This document shows, in pieces, positions 34,694 to 46,985 of a stretch of 64,000 bases of DNA. The notes beneath the pieces are model-generated. The model ran no database searches. It saw only the letters and a program-made list of their open reading frames with translations, and was not told the origin of the DNA. Position 1 is the first letter of the stretch. Each line of letters opens with the position of its first letter. A program made the position numbers and the translations under genes. The stretch comes from Zerene cesonia (lineage: Eukaryota > Arthropoda > Insecta > Lepidoptera > Pieridae), in NCBI RefSeq assembly GCF_012273895.1, contig NC_052110.1:3596001-3660000 (forward strand), read 5' to 3'.

Positions 34694-34945
34694 CTATATG
34701 GTATCTATCTGCATAGACGCGCTCTAGGTTTTTACACTTCATTTGTTTTTATTATTTAATTAGCTCTACNNNNNNNNNNNNNNNNNNNNNNNNNNNNNNN
34801 NNNNNNNNNNNNNNNNNNNNNNNNNNNNNNNNNNNNNNNNNNNNNNNNNNNNNNNNNNNNNNNNNNNNNCTATATGGTATCTATCTGCATAGACGCGCTC
34901 TAGGTTTTTACACTTCATTTGTTTTTATTATTTAATTAGCTCTAC
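34694..34945. other. False gap: 76-bp direct overlap on both sides of 100 N
   Basis: 34694-34769 and 34870-34945 are identical over 76 bases in direct orientation and flank the N-run at 34770-34869. The two contigs overlap and should be merged, with one copy and the N removed. Confidence 0.93.
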
Positions 34946-36649
34946 ATTATAATGTTTTCATCTATTGCGCTACTGCTCTACTATGATATTTTCCTATTGA
35001 CTTTAATGAAATTCAATAGGATAATAATTATCTTTAATTAGTAAGTTTTTATTGTAATTTTACTAAACCCTCATTACAATTTATCGCTATGAAAATAATC
35101 CACTTAATGAGGTAGTACTTTTTTCTACTCTTTGTTATTTTTTTTTTTTTTGTACAATAAGATATACTCCTCCTCAATATAAATATTAATCGGCAAATTG
35201 AACTAAATTCTCTTTTTGAGAGTAGATGAGATGCAGGTAGGATTAATAAATTACTAATTATTGTGGCAAGTACTGTATTGTCTTCGGCAAAGTAATATCT
35301 TTTTTCTTAATTGCAAAATTTATGAAAAAAAAACAAATTTATCAATGACCAAAAATAAATAATTTAATGATATAATATGTAAGTATATAAAATAATAAAT
35401 GAAAATACTAAAGATCTTTTTAATGGTAGGTAGGTGAGTAAGTATTTCACTACATTCCTTAATATACAAATATAAACAATACATATTTAAATTAAATCAT
35501 TCTAAATCCGTACCTAATCTATTCCGCTTGTAATTTGTATGCAAGTACTTAGAAACACCTATAGAACTCGCACCCTACTTACAACGAACCCCTAAAATCT
35601 ACCGGTCGATCATGCGTAAAGGGCGGAGAAGGGATGCAAAAGGGAAGAGCAATAGTAGGTACATTAACCTTTGATAAGTATTTGTATACGAATTTACAAA
35701 TTTATTTACCAAACAAACTTATTGTTTTGTTTAATTCAATACTGACCTCTAGCGTGAGTTATGAGAACGAAAAGTTCCTTGCTGAAACGCTTCCTGAAAT
35801 ACATTGAGAACGTATGGCATGTCCTCGAGTAGAGTCGACTCCGATCGAAGTCAAATATTTCGTGTACGCAACTATTTCTCACTTAAACTTCACAACTTTC
35901 TTATACACATGAATTCCGATTCACTTATACTTGCTGTTTCTGTTATGAAAACCGTAATTCACAAGTAAATATTTTCGTAAGTTTAATATTTACATCACTC
36001 TGATTGCACTGGTGTACGTGCGTGAAACTGTAGTAACGAGACTGCCGAAGACGCGCCGCGCATGCCGCGAGGGACACGGTGTAAATATAAAAATGGACAA
36101 ACTCCCCTTCTGGGCTCACCCGAATGAATCACAGTAATACATACACCTCTTTTGTATTCCACTATAATTTTTTGGGGTATAGAACGCAAATCCGCGATAT
36201 AACCAGTCAAAAGTTTTTAGCACGTTTAAGCCGTGTTTCAAATTTGAGCGGTATGTAAATATGACGCTAACTTCCGTGTACCATTTGACAATATATTGAT
36301 CGACGCGACCCCCTCGGTCTGAGGACATTTTTCTCTGAGGCTGGCTTAAAATTAGGATTATCGCTGTAGATCAGTGGCTCACTATACGGATATTGTACCC
36401 AAATGTATGGCGCAGCAGGTAGAAGTTTTTTGTATTATTTGGGTTGCAAGCTAGAGATGTAAAAACTTTAATGACTCATACCTAACTTCACCAGAGTACC
36501 TACACGTTAGTTTTGATTATTAATTCATTCACCTGATTTCAATATTATTATTTTATGCTTATTGTACGTGCAGATAATGAATCTGAATTATTGAATACTT
36601 AAATTTAAAATTAGCATTTATTAATTAATATTTAGTTACATATTTCAAA

Positions 36650-36840
36650 TCACTACATAGATTAAAGCAAAGTCGCTTTTCGCGTCTGTATGTATGCTTA
36701 GCTCTTTAGCACTACACAACGGATTTAGATGGGTTCTTTTTTAATAGATAGAGTGATTCAAGAGGAAGATTGTATGTATAATAAACATCTATTAAACTAC
36801 TCCGAATTTAACGCAAGCGAAACCGCGTGTTAAAGCTAAA
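36650..36840 (+). repeat. Lepidopteran dispersed repeat
   Basis: Contains GCAAAGTCGCTTTTCGCGTC, GCACTACACAACGGATTTAG, ATAGAGTGATTCAAGAGGAA and CTACTCCGAATTTAACGCAA followed by GCGAAACCGCG. This is a recognisable short interspersed type in moth genomes; its family is not assigned here. Confidence 0.55.
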
Positions 36841-37784
36841 GTTCACTAAGTGTAAAATCAAAAATGTTTCAACGAAAGACCCAAAAAATTTAGTTTTAAA
36901 AACCATTCCTAAATTTTATTTTTAATATTACGTTAGACGAGTATTTAAAAAATAATAACCGTTATCGATCATATCTAATTAAATAAAAAAATATCAATGT
37001 TAATAAATCTATTGCTTTATTATTTTACAATACAATATGTATATTATTGGAAAATAAATATACCTAGCTTAATTAATTTAAAATCTACGAATAAATAATA
37101 TAAATCAGTATATATATTTCAGTACGATTTGTAGTTTAAAAAATTAAAACACTAAGTTAACGTACTTTTGTGTTTCAAACTTCAAGTTAAATAGATTTTT
37201 ATCTATAACATACCCCAGGATAATAATATAATATTAGAGGGTAAAGAAATTATGATAAATGTATTATTTTATCTATCTAAACGGCTAAACAGTACGGCAC
37301 GCTTCGGCATTAAAAACTATTCTATTCAATTTTTGTTTTACTTGTTTATTGTAATTGCAATTATTTTTAGAATATGAATACCAATTACAGAATATTACAC
37401 AATAATATACGGTTTATAGATTCGTATTAAAATTCCAATAAAAATAGCATTAAAAGTAGGTTATTCATATTTATTATTTCAAGTAAATTTTACAATTTTT
37501 TTTAAATGTACTACGTTCAGCGATTAACATCGTAACATTGTTAAATTCCGATTGATTATGTTTCACATAGAAAATAATTTATTTTAAACCTATACAGAGT
37601 GTCTAGTTACAGACACACAAAAAATTTAACCTAATCTAGCAGTAAGGATGTCCAATGAGTGGAGTATCGGAGGCCCTGTTTCTTTACCTTACCCTTCGTA
37701 GTTATGTATTGTGTTTGATTTTACGCGAGTATGTTTTTTTAGTATCTTCTTGTGTTTGATTTAACGCGAGTATTATACATTTAG

Positions 37785-37920
37785 AAATTAAAAACTTTTT
37801 AATGGATTTTAAACGCGTCTCTCTGTGACCACGCTCGCTGTAAAGTGTTCGAAACGTCGGTTTAACGATATAATGATAAATCGCCTTTAAAATCCGTTAA
37901 AAAGTTTTTAATTTCTAAAC
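37785..37920. repeat. Palindromic MITE-like element
   Basis: AGAAATTAAAAACTTTTTAA at the left end and its reverse complement at the right end form arms of about 31 bp with one mismatch around a core with GTGTTCGAAACGTCGG. A rearranged relative lies at 38085-38220. Confidence 0.65.
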
Positions 37921-38084
37921 AATATGATATTTAACATTTGACTTATAATAATGAAACGTCAAAAATCACACAAAATATTCTAAAAACACACAAAAATATT
38001 TGATAGCAAATTTAAGGTCATCTAGTTATCTGATTGGATGCCTTTTTTACAACGAATGGTACTTATTTTGGGAGTAACATTACG

Positions 38085-38220
38085 CAACTAGAAATTAAAG
38101 ACTTTTAACGAATTTTAAAACCGATTTATTCATTGTATTATTTAACCCAACATCACGACGTTTCGAAGTTCGAACACTTTACAACATGTGTTCACTGTTA
38201 AGCGTGGTCACGGGGAGACT
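38085..38220. repeat. Relative of the 37785 palindromic element
   Basis: Shares AGAAATTAAAGACTTTTAAC, the TTCGAACACTTTACA core and AAGCGTGGTCACGG with the element at 37785-37920, but the second arm is missing. Confidence 0.5.
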
Positions 38221-38495
38221 AAGATGTTACATATAGATTATTATACACTTATATAGATGCTACATGCCTTCGTGGTCATCCACACATTGTTGTTTGTGAA
38301 CTACCTCCACCTATTCTCCGAAGTTGGTATTTTTTTCCGATGTGCATTGGCTGATTGTAACTTCTAATCTTTTGGTGTGTCTGAAATGGGGTTTTAAAAA
38401 AAAATTATACATATACACATATATATATATATATATTTATAATTTGAAAAACACTTAAAAAAATGTGTCTGTACATTGAATATATATAAAATAAC

Positions 38496-38760
38496 TAGCT
38501 GTGACCCGCGGTTGAAACCGCGTAAGTCCGTAATCCGTATGTGTTATTTCAGTTGTCCAGCTATCTACGAAGCAAAATAGTATTATTATTCACCAATAGA
38601 TGTCAGGAAAAAAAACATGAATAAAACACGAATATGACATTTTCTAAAAAAAAATCCTAGCTAGATCGATTTATCGCCCCCGAAACCCCCTATATACTAA
38701 ATTTCATGAAAATCGTTGGAGCCGATTCCGAGATTCCAATTATATATACAAGAATTGCTC
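38496..38760. repeat. Composite of dispersed repeat fragments
   Basis: Starts CTAGCTGTGACCCGCGGTTG, shares TTATTTCAGTTGTCCAGCT with the repeats at 27716 and 40878, and ends with a segment containing CCCCTATATACTAAATTTC and GGAGCCGATTCCGAG, typical of a non-LTR 3' region. Confidence 0.55.
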
Positions 38761-38943
38761 GTTTAAAGGTATAAGATATTCAAGGGGTTTTAAAACTGTA
38801 AAAGTGCACGAATTTGAAAAAAAAATATGTCTGTCTGCTTGTCTGTACACGCTAATCTCCGGAATTACTGAAATGAAAGTTTTTTTTTCACGAAGTCCAC
38901 CTAAACTATTAAGACATAAAAAAAATTGTTGATGTGTGATGTG

Positions 38944-39240
38944 TCGTGATGAGCATTTTCTGGTGAGAGTATAAATTTGAAGATCTGCACCATCTGATAT
39001 GGGACTCAAAGAACCTATCTACACTATAACATTTATAGGTCTTAGCATTATATTGTTCAGTCTGATGACCATTTTCTGTTGACTTATTAATATTGAAGAT
39101 TTGGAACTCCTGATGTGGGTTTCCAAGAGCCCAGCTACCCAATAACAAAAATATAAAAGATTTCGTATCAAAAGATGTTCAGTCTGGTGGGCAATTTGTG
39201 TCGACTCGAAATAATTGAGATCTGGAACATTTGATATTAA
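38944..39240. repeat. Three degenerate tandem units of about 115-120 bp
   Basis: Units starting near 38944, 39059 and 39179 each carry a variant of GATGACCATTTTCTG, then GAAGATCTG or GAGATCTGGAAC, then a GATATGGG-like end. They are too diverged to align fully by eye. Confidence 0.5.
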
Positions 39241-40378
39241 AATCAACGATCAGGATTAACTCGAGAAGAAAAATATTAAATCTATATCTTGAACCTTATT
39301 TTCGACTCATAGGATCGGGCAAAATGTCCCACAATCTCATGGCCCCAACAGTAAAGACAGTATAAAACTTCGTACAGTGGATAGTGTGGATATAAAAACA
39401 ATCATACGATTTATAATTTCATCTCCATTCATCTCTTTTGTACTTACAGCTTATAAATATGATTTTTATTAAGAAATGTTATGACAATAAAAAAATAGTA
39501 ATTTTAGTCAAGGATAAAACTGAGCCGTCTCACTAAGACCGCGCTGTCGGTCTGTCTGTGACACATTTCTATTGCTGAGCCAATAATATAAGCTGAGCTG
39601 GCCCAATTCGTGAAAAGTCTTTTCTCAAAAAAAATAAATTGCCTTAAAAACTACTCCAAATTTAAATGGGACAAGAAAACGAGACTTTCAAAGTCTGTAG
39701 AGCAATCTGTACATACCTATGTATTACTTTTTATGTGTTTTGAGTTTTCACTCTTTATAATATTTGAACATTTGAACTTACTCTTAAATTGGCATTGCTT
39801 TTTCTCAATGCTAAAAAATTGGATATTTTACCATAACTTTATTTCTCTCGGTACGGATCTATTATATCTATACAACTAAATTTATCTTTTAACGTTTTGA
39901 AATGTGACGTGTGTGGTTTATTTCTTTAATACAATTGTTATGAGATATCAGATGCATACCTATTACTAATCTGCGACATATCTCGCTTTGTTGAAATTGT
40001 GGTTAAATCCCTCGTGTGGCAAATGGCAACACTTATCTAGAGTGTGAGTGCCCTTAATATCTGTGGTAGTTACCAGTCTAAGCTCTATGGTCAATAGAAC
40101 GTCATTATTTTCGCGCCATTTCAATAAAATCATTTTTTAACGTATATCAGTGAGACTACAGATTTGGCCTATTGAGATCCACATTGACGTTTAATCATTC
40201 AGATTCATCTGTATTCCTTATTCAGTATCTCTAATATAATAACGTTAAACATTTAGTTGGTTATCAAATCCTGCAAACTACAAAAGGCAAAGTTGTCCAC
40301 CATAATTGTATCCATTATTCAAACACTGTTACAAAGTTTTCCAACATTTTTAAAAATATATTTACTGGATTCAGGAGA

Positions 40379-41512
40379 ATGTCGTCTCATCGTGATGTAA
40401 CTTTAAGATTCACACGTTTAACCGAAAATGCATTCCCTCCTGTTAAAGGTTCTGAAAAAGCAGCCGGGTACGACTTAAAAAGGTATTTATATTAGTGGTA
40501 GAGTTATTGTACTCCATATTTGTCTTGTTCTTTGTTACACTTTTCAGACAGTTAAATCATAAAAATATGCTTTTGTTATTAAGCTTATGTCATAAAATAA
40601 ATATAAGACATGAGTTATCGTAATATTAAAATCTCAAAATATTTGTTACTTTCTTTACGTTTAAAATTGAGTATTTAATATCACATAAATATGTAAATAG
40701 TTATAGTTCATATACACTTTCATTACACTTACAATTTAGTTTTTATGAAACGTGTGTATGTCATTACATTAATCTTGGCACCCATTACCAATAGTTTATA
40801 TTCACTAATGATTTGTGTATTCATTTGTAAACAGAAATTACAATAAATAACTAAATTTTTCATAATTCATATATAACTAGATGCTCTCCGCGGTTTCACC
40901 CGTGAAATTCCGTAGGAATATCGGAATAAAAAGTTGCCTATATGTAATTCCAGTTGTCCAACTGTCTATGTACCAAATTTCAATCCAATTGGTTCAGTAG
41001 TTTTAGTGAAAGAGGAACAAACACATCCTTACAAACTTTCGCATTTATTATATTGTAAGAAGAATTAGTAGGATAGGAATACAATATTATTGAGAGTAGG
41101 TTCTAATAATTCAGATGAACTTAAAACCTATAATACAAAATAATTTTTCTAATTAATATCCAAAAAGAGGAAAACAAAGCATTTCCATTTAATTGAGATA
41201 GTATATTGTATTATTCTATAAATAAAATTTTTTTACAGAAATCTTAATCACCTTCAAATAGTTAGAACCAGACCAGATTTACAGTTGAATTGAAAATCTC
41301 CACCCTTTTTATAAAGTTGGTTGAAAACACAAACATGTGTTTAATTTTGTTGCAGTGCCTATGATTACATTGTTCCAGCAAGAGGGAAAGAGTTAGTTAA
41401 AACAGATTTGCAAATTGAACTTCCATCAGAATGTTATGGACGAGTAGCACCTCGTTCTGGTTTAGCTGTTAAAAATTTTATAGATGTAGGAGGTTGGTAT
41501 TGTATTAAGCTA

Positions 41513-41592
<80 letters not shown>

Positions 41593-42385
41593 TATTAGAT
41601 ATAATTTAAGCTTTAAGATTGCCTAGAACCTAACACATTGGTGTATATATATATATGGTCATATGGTCAGTAATAAATTATGTAGTTGGTTTATCCTTGG
41701 GAATATATAGAAGATTCATGTATACTTAAATAATGTAATGCTGAAGAATTTGTTTGAACACTTTAATTTAATTAAGGAACTTCTGATTTCTACAATTTTC
41801 CACCATTGGATATGTATGTCGTCCCTGAATGCTATAGGGTATGTAGGATGCTTGTTGAGAACATCAATTCATGTAACCGACTCTGTCACTAACTGCTTAA
41901 TTTTGTGTTTGCTTATTACATATAATGGCAAAATAGAATGATGTTAACATACTTACAACTAATGTGATAGAGTAAGATCACATTTTTAAAATAAGTAGTA
42001 TCTCATATTACTATGAATCAATGTGGAGAATTCATTTAATGAACTGATGTACAAGTTACTAATTATTAAACTTTTAGCTTGAGTACAATAATTTTACTGG
42101 AAAATTAGTTTAAATATTTGTATGGTGCAGAAGCATTCATTTATTTTTAACAAGGTAATAATTAATTTTATAACTTTTTTAGCTGGTGTTATTGATGAGG
42201 ATTATCGTGGTAATGTTGGTGTGGTTTTATTCAATCATTCAGATCAAGATTTTATTGTTAAGAAGGGAGATAGAATAGCTCAACTCATATGTGAACGAAT
42301 TTACTATCCAAAGTTGGAAGAAGTTGGAGTATTATCTGAAACAAATAGAGGTGATGGAGGATTTGGGTCTACTGGAACGAAATAA
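40379..42385 (+). CDS. dUTPase: dUTPase (deoxyuridine 5'-triphosphate nucleotidohydrolase)
   Basis: Exons 40379-40482, 41356-41492 and 42183-42385 (TAA), phases 2 and 1, encode 147 residues, the usual length for a trimeric dUTPase. All five family motifs are present: AGYDLKSAYD; PRSGLAVK; GVIDEDYRGNVGV, which includes the catalytic Asp and the uracil-gating Tyr; KKGDRIAQLI; and C-terminal RGDGGFGSTG, the glycine-rich arm that closes over the phosphates. The enzyme hydrolyses dUTP to dUMP and pyrophosphate, which keeps uracil out of DNA and supplies thymidylate synthesis. No mitochondrial presequence is visible in this form. The gene is convergent with BLOC1S4, 99 bp away. Confidence 0.97.
40878..41082 (+). 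repeat. Dispersed repeat in dUTPase intron 1
   Basis: Same type and orientation as 27716-27935: CGCGGTTTCACCCGTG, CCAGTTGTCCAACTGTC, TTGGTTCAGTAGTTTTAG and ACAAACTTTCGCATTTAT, ending in TAGTAGGATAGG. Confidence 0.65.
41518..41590. repeat. (TA)n microsatellite in dUTPase intron 2
   Basis: About 36 uninterrupted TA units starting 26 bases after the exon 2 donor. Confidence 0.95.
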
Positions 42386-42484
42386 ATTATGCATTAAAAA
42401 CAACAAATCTGAGTATAAGTTTCTTATTAATAATAAAAATATCCGAAAATATATTATGATCCTTATTGTATATGCTTGAATATA

Positions 42485-42934
42485 CTATCTGTTACTTGTT
42501 TCAAAATAATCTGAGACACTACATATAGTTAAACTTTCTACTGCAGCAGATAGTGGTTCAGTAGGTGTGTCTTTTCTTTTGAGAAATGGTCTGAATAAAC
42601 TCTTCAATTTATTGTCATAGTTAATACCAAAATCACTTTCTGCCTTTTCAACTTTCCTTTCCAGTATCTCGACATTGCTATGTAATTTATTTATAACTTC
42701 ACTCAATGTTACAACTTTTTTAGTTAACACGGTTATCTCATTTCGGTATTTACTAATATCATTTGTGACAGTTGTGCAGCAATCATTATTCTTTATTTTT
42801 ATCATCTGCAAAACACTAGTTAATTCTTCCAGTCTTGTTATCATATTATCAATTACATCCTGTATCGTTTGAAAATTGCTTGTTAAATCCAGCTTAAAAT
42901 ATGCAGCATAATCGTTCACAACCTCTTCTATCAT
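42485..42934 (-). CDS. BLOC1S4: BLOC-1 subunit 4 (cappuccino homologue)
   Basis: One open exon of 149 codons, predicted to be mostly helical. The start MIEEVVNDYAAYFKLD is preceded by an in-frame stop. MITRLEELTSVLQMIK, then a long heptad-rich helix (EVINKLHSNVEILERKVEKA), then ESDFGINYDNKLKSLFRPFL and a C-terminal DYF follow the layout of BLOC1S4. BLOC-1 is an eight-subunit cytosolic complex for endosome-to-lysosome-related-organelle traffic, for example eye and scale pigment granules. The protein is shorter than the human one because the N-terminal extension is absent. The match is by pattern, so confidence is good but not complete. A small spliced reading frame on the same strand stops 21 bases upstream of the start. 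Confidence 0.82.
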   Translation of the reverse strand: MIEEVVNDYAAYFKLDLTSNFQTIQDVIDNMITRLEELTSVLQMIKIKNNDCCTTVTNDISKYRNEITVLTKKVVTLSEVINKLHSNVEILERKVEKAESDFGINYDNKLKSLFRPFLKRKDTPTEPLSAAVESLTICSVSDYFETSNR

Positions 42935-42955
42935 TTTGAAGCCTGAGTTTATTAG

Positions 42956-43223
42956 TCAAACACCAAAATCGGGATACAAATATTCCAGTACACTGACGAT
43001 TTTATCAATAGTATCTGTCACGACTTTTGACAAATTCTGAAAGGAGTTTGGTATATAGTGTAAAAATATAAGAAACAATTCCATAGCTTCTCTAGTTTAA
43101 AATATATAAATTGAATAGTCGATTTAACATTAGCTCAATGTTACAAAGACTTACAATCCTTACTTTTAGTAACTGCGACATAAATTTTGCAACTGCATAA
43201 CCATGACACGATTTAGTGCCCAT
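42956..43223 (-). CDS. Possible small two-exon protein just upstream of BLOC1S4
   Basis: Exon 43155-43223 (ATG, 23 codons) ends at a strong donor ATT|GTAAGT. Exon 42956-43036 follows a pyrimidine-rich AG in the same phase and ends in TGA. The 49-residue product (MGTKSCHGYAVAKFM start; TIDKIVSVLEYLYPDFGV end) is not a family I recognise. It could be the C-terminal part of a longer gene, an upstream frame on the BLOC1S4 mRNA, or chance. The paired splice sites and shared phase are the only support. Confidence 0.35.
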
Positions 43224-44275
43224 TTCATAACCAACACATGAATTGCTTCGAAATGTTAGAAGTAAGTAATATAGTAGAAAAAAAAATACTTTACTTTGTT
43301 GATATGTATCATTTATCAAACACGTAATACGAAATTATATTACAATTCGTTTTATGTGTAGTTCCCTCATATTATTATATTGTAGTTTTTTACAATGTCA
43401 AGGCTTGGTTTCTGGTTTTTCAGAGTAGGTACCTATCTACTGAGGTAGGTACTACTTATCTAGAAAATAATATACGTTCAAGACCTTAATAATTAAAATG
43501 TTATTAAATAGGGGTGAAATAATTTATTAACATATTAAATAGTAAAATAGTAAACCTGGTACGTATTGGTAAAAAAAAATTTCTTCGAAACCATAGGACG
43601 CACACCACTAATCAATTTTGTTTTATAGTCTGTGCTATTATAATAGCCGCACTAGATTGGTGAATGGCGAAAAGCTTCAATGAAATAAGTCCCTTGGCAA
43701 ATTGTTGAAACTTATTGCCATAATGGAAAAAAAAGTCCCGCAGACGAGGCGCGAAAGTTCAATGCTGCCAGTATTCAACTCAAATGCACCCAGATTTGCG
43801 GAAAATAGATGTGATAAAGCTTTTAGAAAACGCCGCTTCATTACTTGTGTGGAGCGTGGATGTTTATTTATTTACTTATTTTAAACATAAGTATCAAAAA
43901 AACAGAACAATTTTTATATTACTCTATTATGTTTAAAGGTTTTCCATCACTTATATAGACGTGTTGGTAGTGGCGGCGTGTGGAATGTGAGGTGTAAATT
44001 GTCTACACCTATTTATTTAACTATTTTAAGGCAATTATTAGTTCCATCAGAGAACATTTTTCTGCAGGGTTCAAGTCACAACCTATAGTAGAGTACCTAA
44101 AGTATATATTAAATAGGTTGCTGTTTCCTTTTCCTCACCATTCCCAGTCCATTCCTTCTTTCTAGTCGTCAATCTTTTCCTCATCCCTTATCGCATAAAA
44201 AGCGAGCAGCGCGTTTGGACAGGCGCTGACTCTGCGAATACATGCTGTCGGTGTTGATAGCTAACCACCAGCTCA
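43224..44275. other. Spacer left of the ISL2EU-like element
   Basis: No gene seen. A decayed relative of the 28964 SINE-like repeat lies at about 44105-44230, with TTTCCTTTTCCTCACCATTC and CTAACCACCAGCTC recognisable. Confidence 0.5.
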
Positions 44276-45054
44276 ATAGGGAATATGCATGAAATTTAAA
44301 TTAGGATGAAATATTTTTTTTCATAAACTTTATTACTTCTCCATTAACCTACTTTTAATATTTTTGGATATAGTTTTTATTTCATCAAGAAATTAATTAA
44401 TAAAAAGTGCTAAAAAAGTCTGGGAAATTCAAATATATAAAACGCTACACCATTGGTCAGATCGAATACGTGAACTATGACGTCATAGTACAATAGGTAC
44501 AACCACGAACCACCATATACCAGTGCTACCATCTTATAACTTTATCCCTAAATTTAAGGGAATTAATCTATGCGTAGGGATTTCAAATTCAGAAATGGGA
44601 AAGAGCTTTTTTCGTTTTCATTTGCACTAGAGTAAACAAAAATATACATTCTTATTAATAAATTCTGACTAATTTTTTAATCTCACTACAACGTGATTCG
44701 TCACGCCATGTCCATAGCCACAAGGAGACCCAAAATATTTTTTTGGCAACACTGTTCTGACACTCGACATTCTATTGTATTGTTACATTATCTAAGTGTT
44801 TGTGATGACGAGATTCTTTTAAATTGAATCCCAATCAAAGGAGTAAAAGCCTTAAGGTAATTACGCATATCATAATACATGTAATATATAGTGTACTTTA
44901 CCATACTTTTTCTTAAATATTTATTTAAAGATAAAATTTTTTAAGGGCAACATAACCCTTTTTCTGACTCTTCCTTTAATCAATAATGCAATTATTATTT
45001 TCATTTACTTTCTTTTTTAGGTCCTATTTATTCTATTTTTAACTCTGTTTTTAT

Positions 45055-45617
45055 TCACCAGGAGACTGTAAGCATGCTATTGCATTTTTGGCTTGGCTGC
45101 ATAGACGTATTGAAGATGCACCATCTACTATTATCAACTGTTAGTGGAAAAAATCAAAGTTGTCTGCTGTGGGTACAAATCTAATAAAATTATCCATGCA
45201 TTATTTAGTTAGCACCAGTTCAAGGCAACCAGAAAAGATTTTCTACAATTTTGTAAGTCTTCAATAGACATACAAGCATGTGAAGTAAATTTGCACCTAG
45301 GGAACAATAAATCTCTCCCTTATGGCATGAGCGTAGATATGCCAGAATAACAGCATCAAAAGCAGCACATTGTAGGAAAAAAGAGGAAAATTATTAGAAA
45401 ATGCTGTTATTAAGGAAGTAGAAAATATAATGAAAATAAAGATTAATTCAAGTGGATTGCATTTGAATCCCTCATATCCTATCATAGGAGCATCACCAGA
45501 TGGGGAAAATGAAATATATACGATTGAAATTAAATGCCCTTCATCTGGAAAAGCCTTGACATTATACTTAGAAAATAATTCAGACATCTGCAAAATATCA
45601 AAAAATAGTCATAATTG
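45055..45617 (+). pseudogene. SWIM/YqaJ-nuclease protein relic of the transposon
   Basis: Frame-broken plus-strand sequence. Near 45065 it reads GDCKHAIAFLAWLHRR, a SWIM-type CxH segment. Near 45323 it reads WHERRYARITASKAAH, the N-terminal motif of YqaJ-like exonucleases. Then 45430-45617 gives PIIGASPDGENE and IEIKCPSSGKAL, with the family's acidic Asp and E-x-K metal-site residues. At least two stops or frameshifts separate these pieces. Confidence 0.72.
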
Positions 45618-45769
45618 ATGTAGAATATAACAAGGAGTATTGTGAATACCTATTTGATAAGTGTACAGCTTTTTAGTGTTAAGCTATTTTTCCTCTTTTG
45701 TTTAAAGATAAAAAGGAATAAAAGTATATTTAAAGTTATTAATTTTTTTTATTAATACATCCTGCATAT

Positions 45770-46985
45770 TATTTAGACCACAGGCTTTCACTATAACACT
45801 ATTAATAATGGTTAAGCATGAGGTAGGAGCATATTGAACTCCCGTAATCTACTTATTACACATTCAATGTGAATTCTTAACACAGCAATTCAATTTGACT
45901 GCTTTACTTCTTCTTTTGAACTAGGAGTAGTCGTTAACAGAAGGGGTCTTATAAGAATACAGTCCTTTTATCCTAACAAATAACTTAAATTTTTGAAACC
46001 CCTGTCTGCCAGAACTGCAGTTTTGAAGGGCAAACATTTCAGAAAGTCACAATCTTCCACAATCATGTCTGTTGCTCTGCGGCTATATCCTTCAGATATA
46101 AAATTTACTAGTACATAATATTAAATATTTTAATGTATTGATTTCTTGTACTGTGACCATGTTAGCGATTAGAAGACTGCATTTGATGGTTTTTACAATT
46201 TTAATTTCAAGGCAATCACGTACAGACACCACATTTGAATATCTAGCCCTGAAAGTTAAAGGCAAATTGTTGAAAAATTCTATAGGTGTTGAAAATATAA
46301 TTAAATCTTTAATTTTTCTACTATTATAACCCACTTGAAAAAATCCTACTGATTGTACTTTGTACATAACTGAATAGTAACGCTACTATGTCAAAAAACT
46401 TATTGAGTTATTTTTTTTTTTAAGTAATTAAAATCTATTACTGAGAGTGGAATGTATTCACTCAGTAACTTTATTAAATAATAAGGCCGCTTTGGTAAGC
46501 CCAACAACATTTTAGGCTCTTTTTCAATAGCTGTTACCATACAACTACGCAATTGATTTTTATGCAGTCTTTCATTCTCAGATTCATCTTCTATAATCCA
46601 ACTTGATTCAGGAGAACTTAAATTAGGGCCAAAAGATGATGAGGATAACAGCGAAGGCTGGGTGAAGAATACTGATGCTTTGTCAGTTTTATCTTGAAAT
46701 AATTTTCTTTTAACAGGTTTTTTTCACATTTCCAAAAGAGATGTTGGTGCTGATTAATAAATTGTTTGTAAACTCTTTTACTTCTATACTGTATTTTACT
46801 ATGTATTTACTTGAATAGCCTTGTTCATATATGTTTTGTTCTCACTACAGGCACTAGTTGATGAATATATCATGTCTCTTTTCATAGCTTTACACCACTT
46901 ATTACTCATTTCCACGCCTTCAGGGCCAAAAAGAATACTTTATCTGGAGCATTTCTTATTGTATTTTTGCAGTTAGGCACAATGC
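45770..46985 (-). pseudogene. THAP-DDE transposase relic of the transposon
   Basis: On the minus strand the 5' end near 46985 reads KYCIVPNCKNTIRNAPDKVF, a THAP-type zinc finger start. Near 46620-46440 a helical segment with EKEPKMLLGLPKRPYYLIKL is present. Near 46090-45800 VLADRGFKNLSYLL and NCIAVLRIHIECVISRLREF match the C-terminal half of DDE_Tnp_4 transposases (GxxxxADRGF; RxHVExxIxRLK). Several stops interrupt the frame and the central catalytic part is not readable. Confidence 0.72.

Larger units (their letters stand above)
34946..40378. other. Intergenic spacer between trithorax and dUTPase
   Basis: 5.4 kb with no gene found. It contains several dispersed repeats listed separately. 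A moderately CpG-rich patch at about 36000-36110 could be a distal exon or promoter but has no coding support. The last few hundred bases must hold the dUTPase promoter. Confidence 0.55.

Noticed and set aside
38944..39240. CRISPR-like array
   Set aside because: Units are diverged, lack constant repeats with unique spacers, and the genome is eukaryotic.
39610..39879. 89-codon plus-strand frame upstream of dUTPase
   Set aside because: Low-complexity Phe/Leu/Asn composition, no motif, and no splice or family support.
43702..43884. 60-codon plus-strand frame near 43.7 kb
   Set aside because: Short, unconserved in appearance, and no start context or neighbour supports it.
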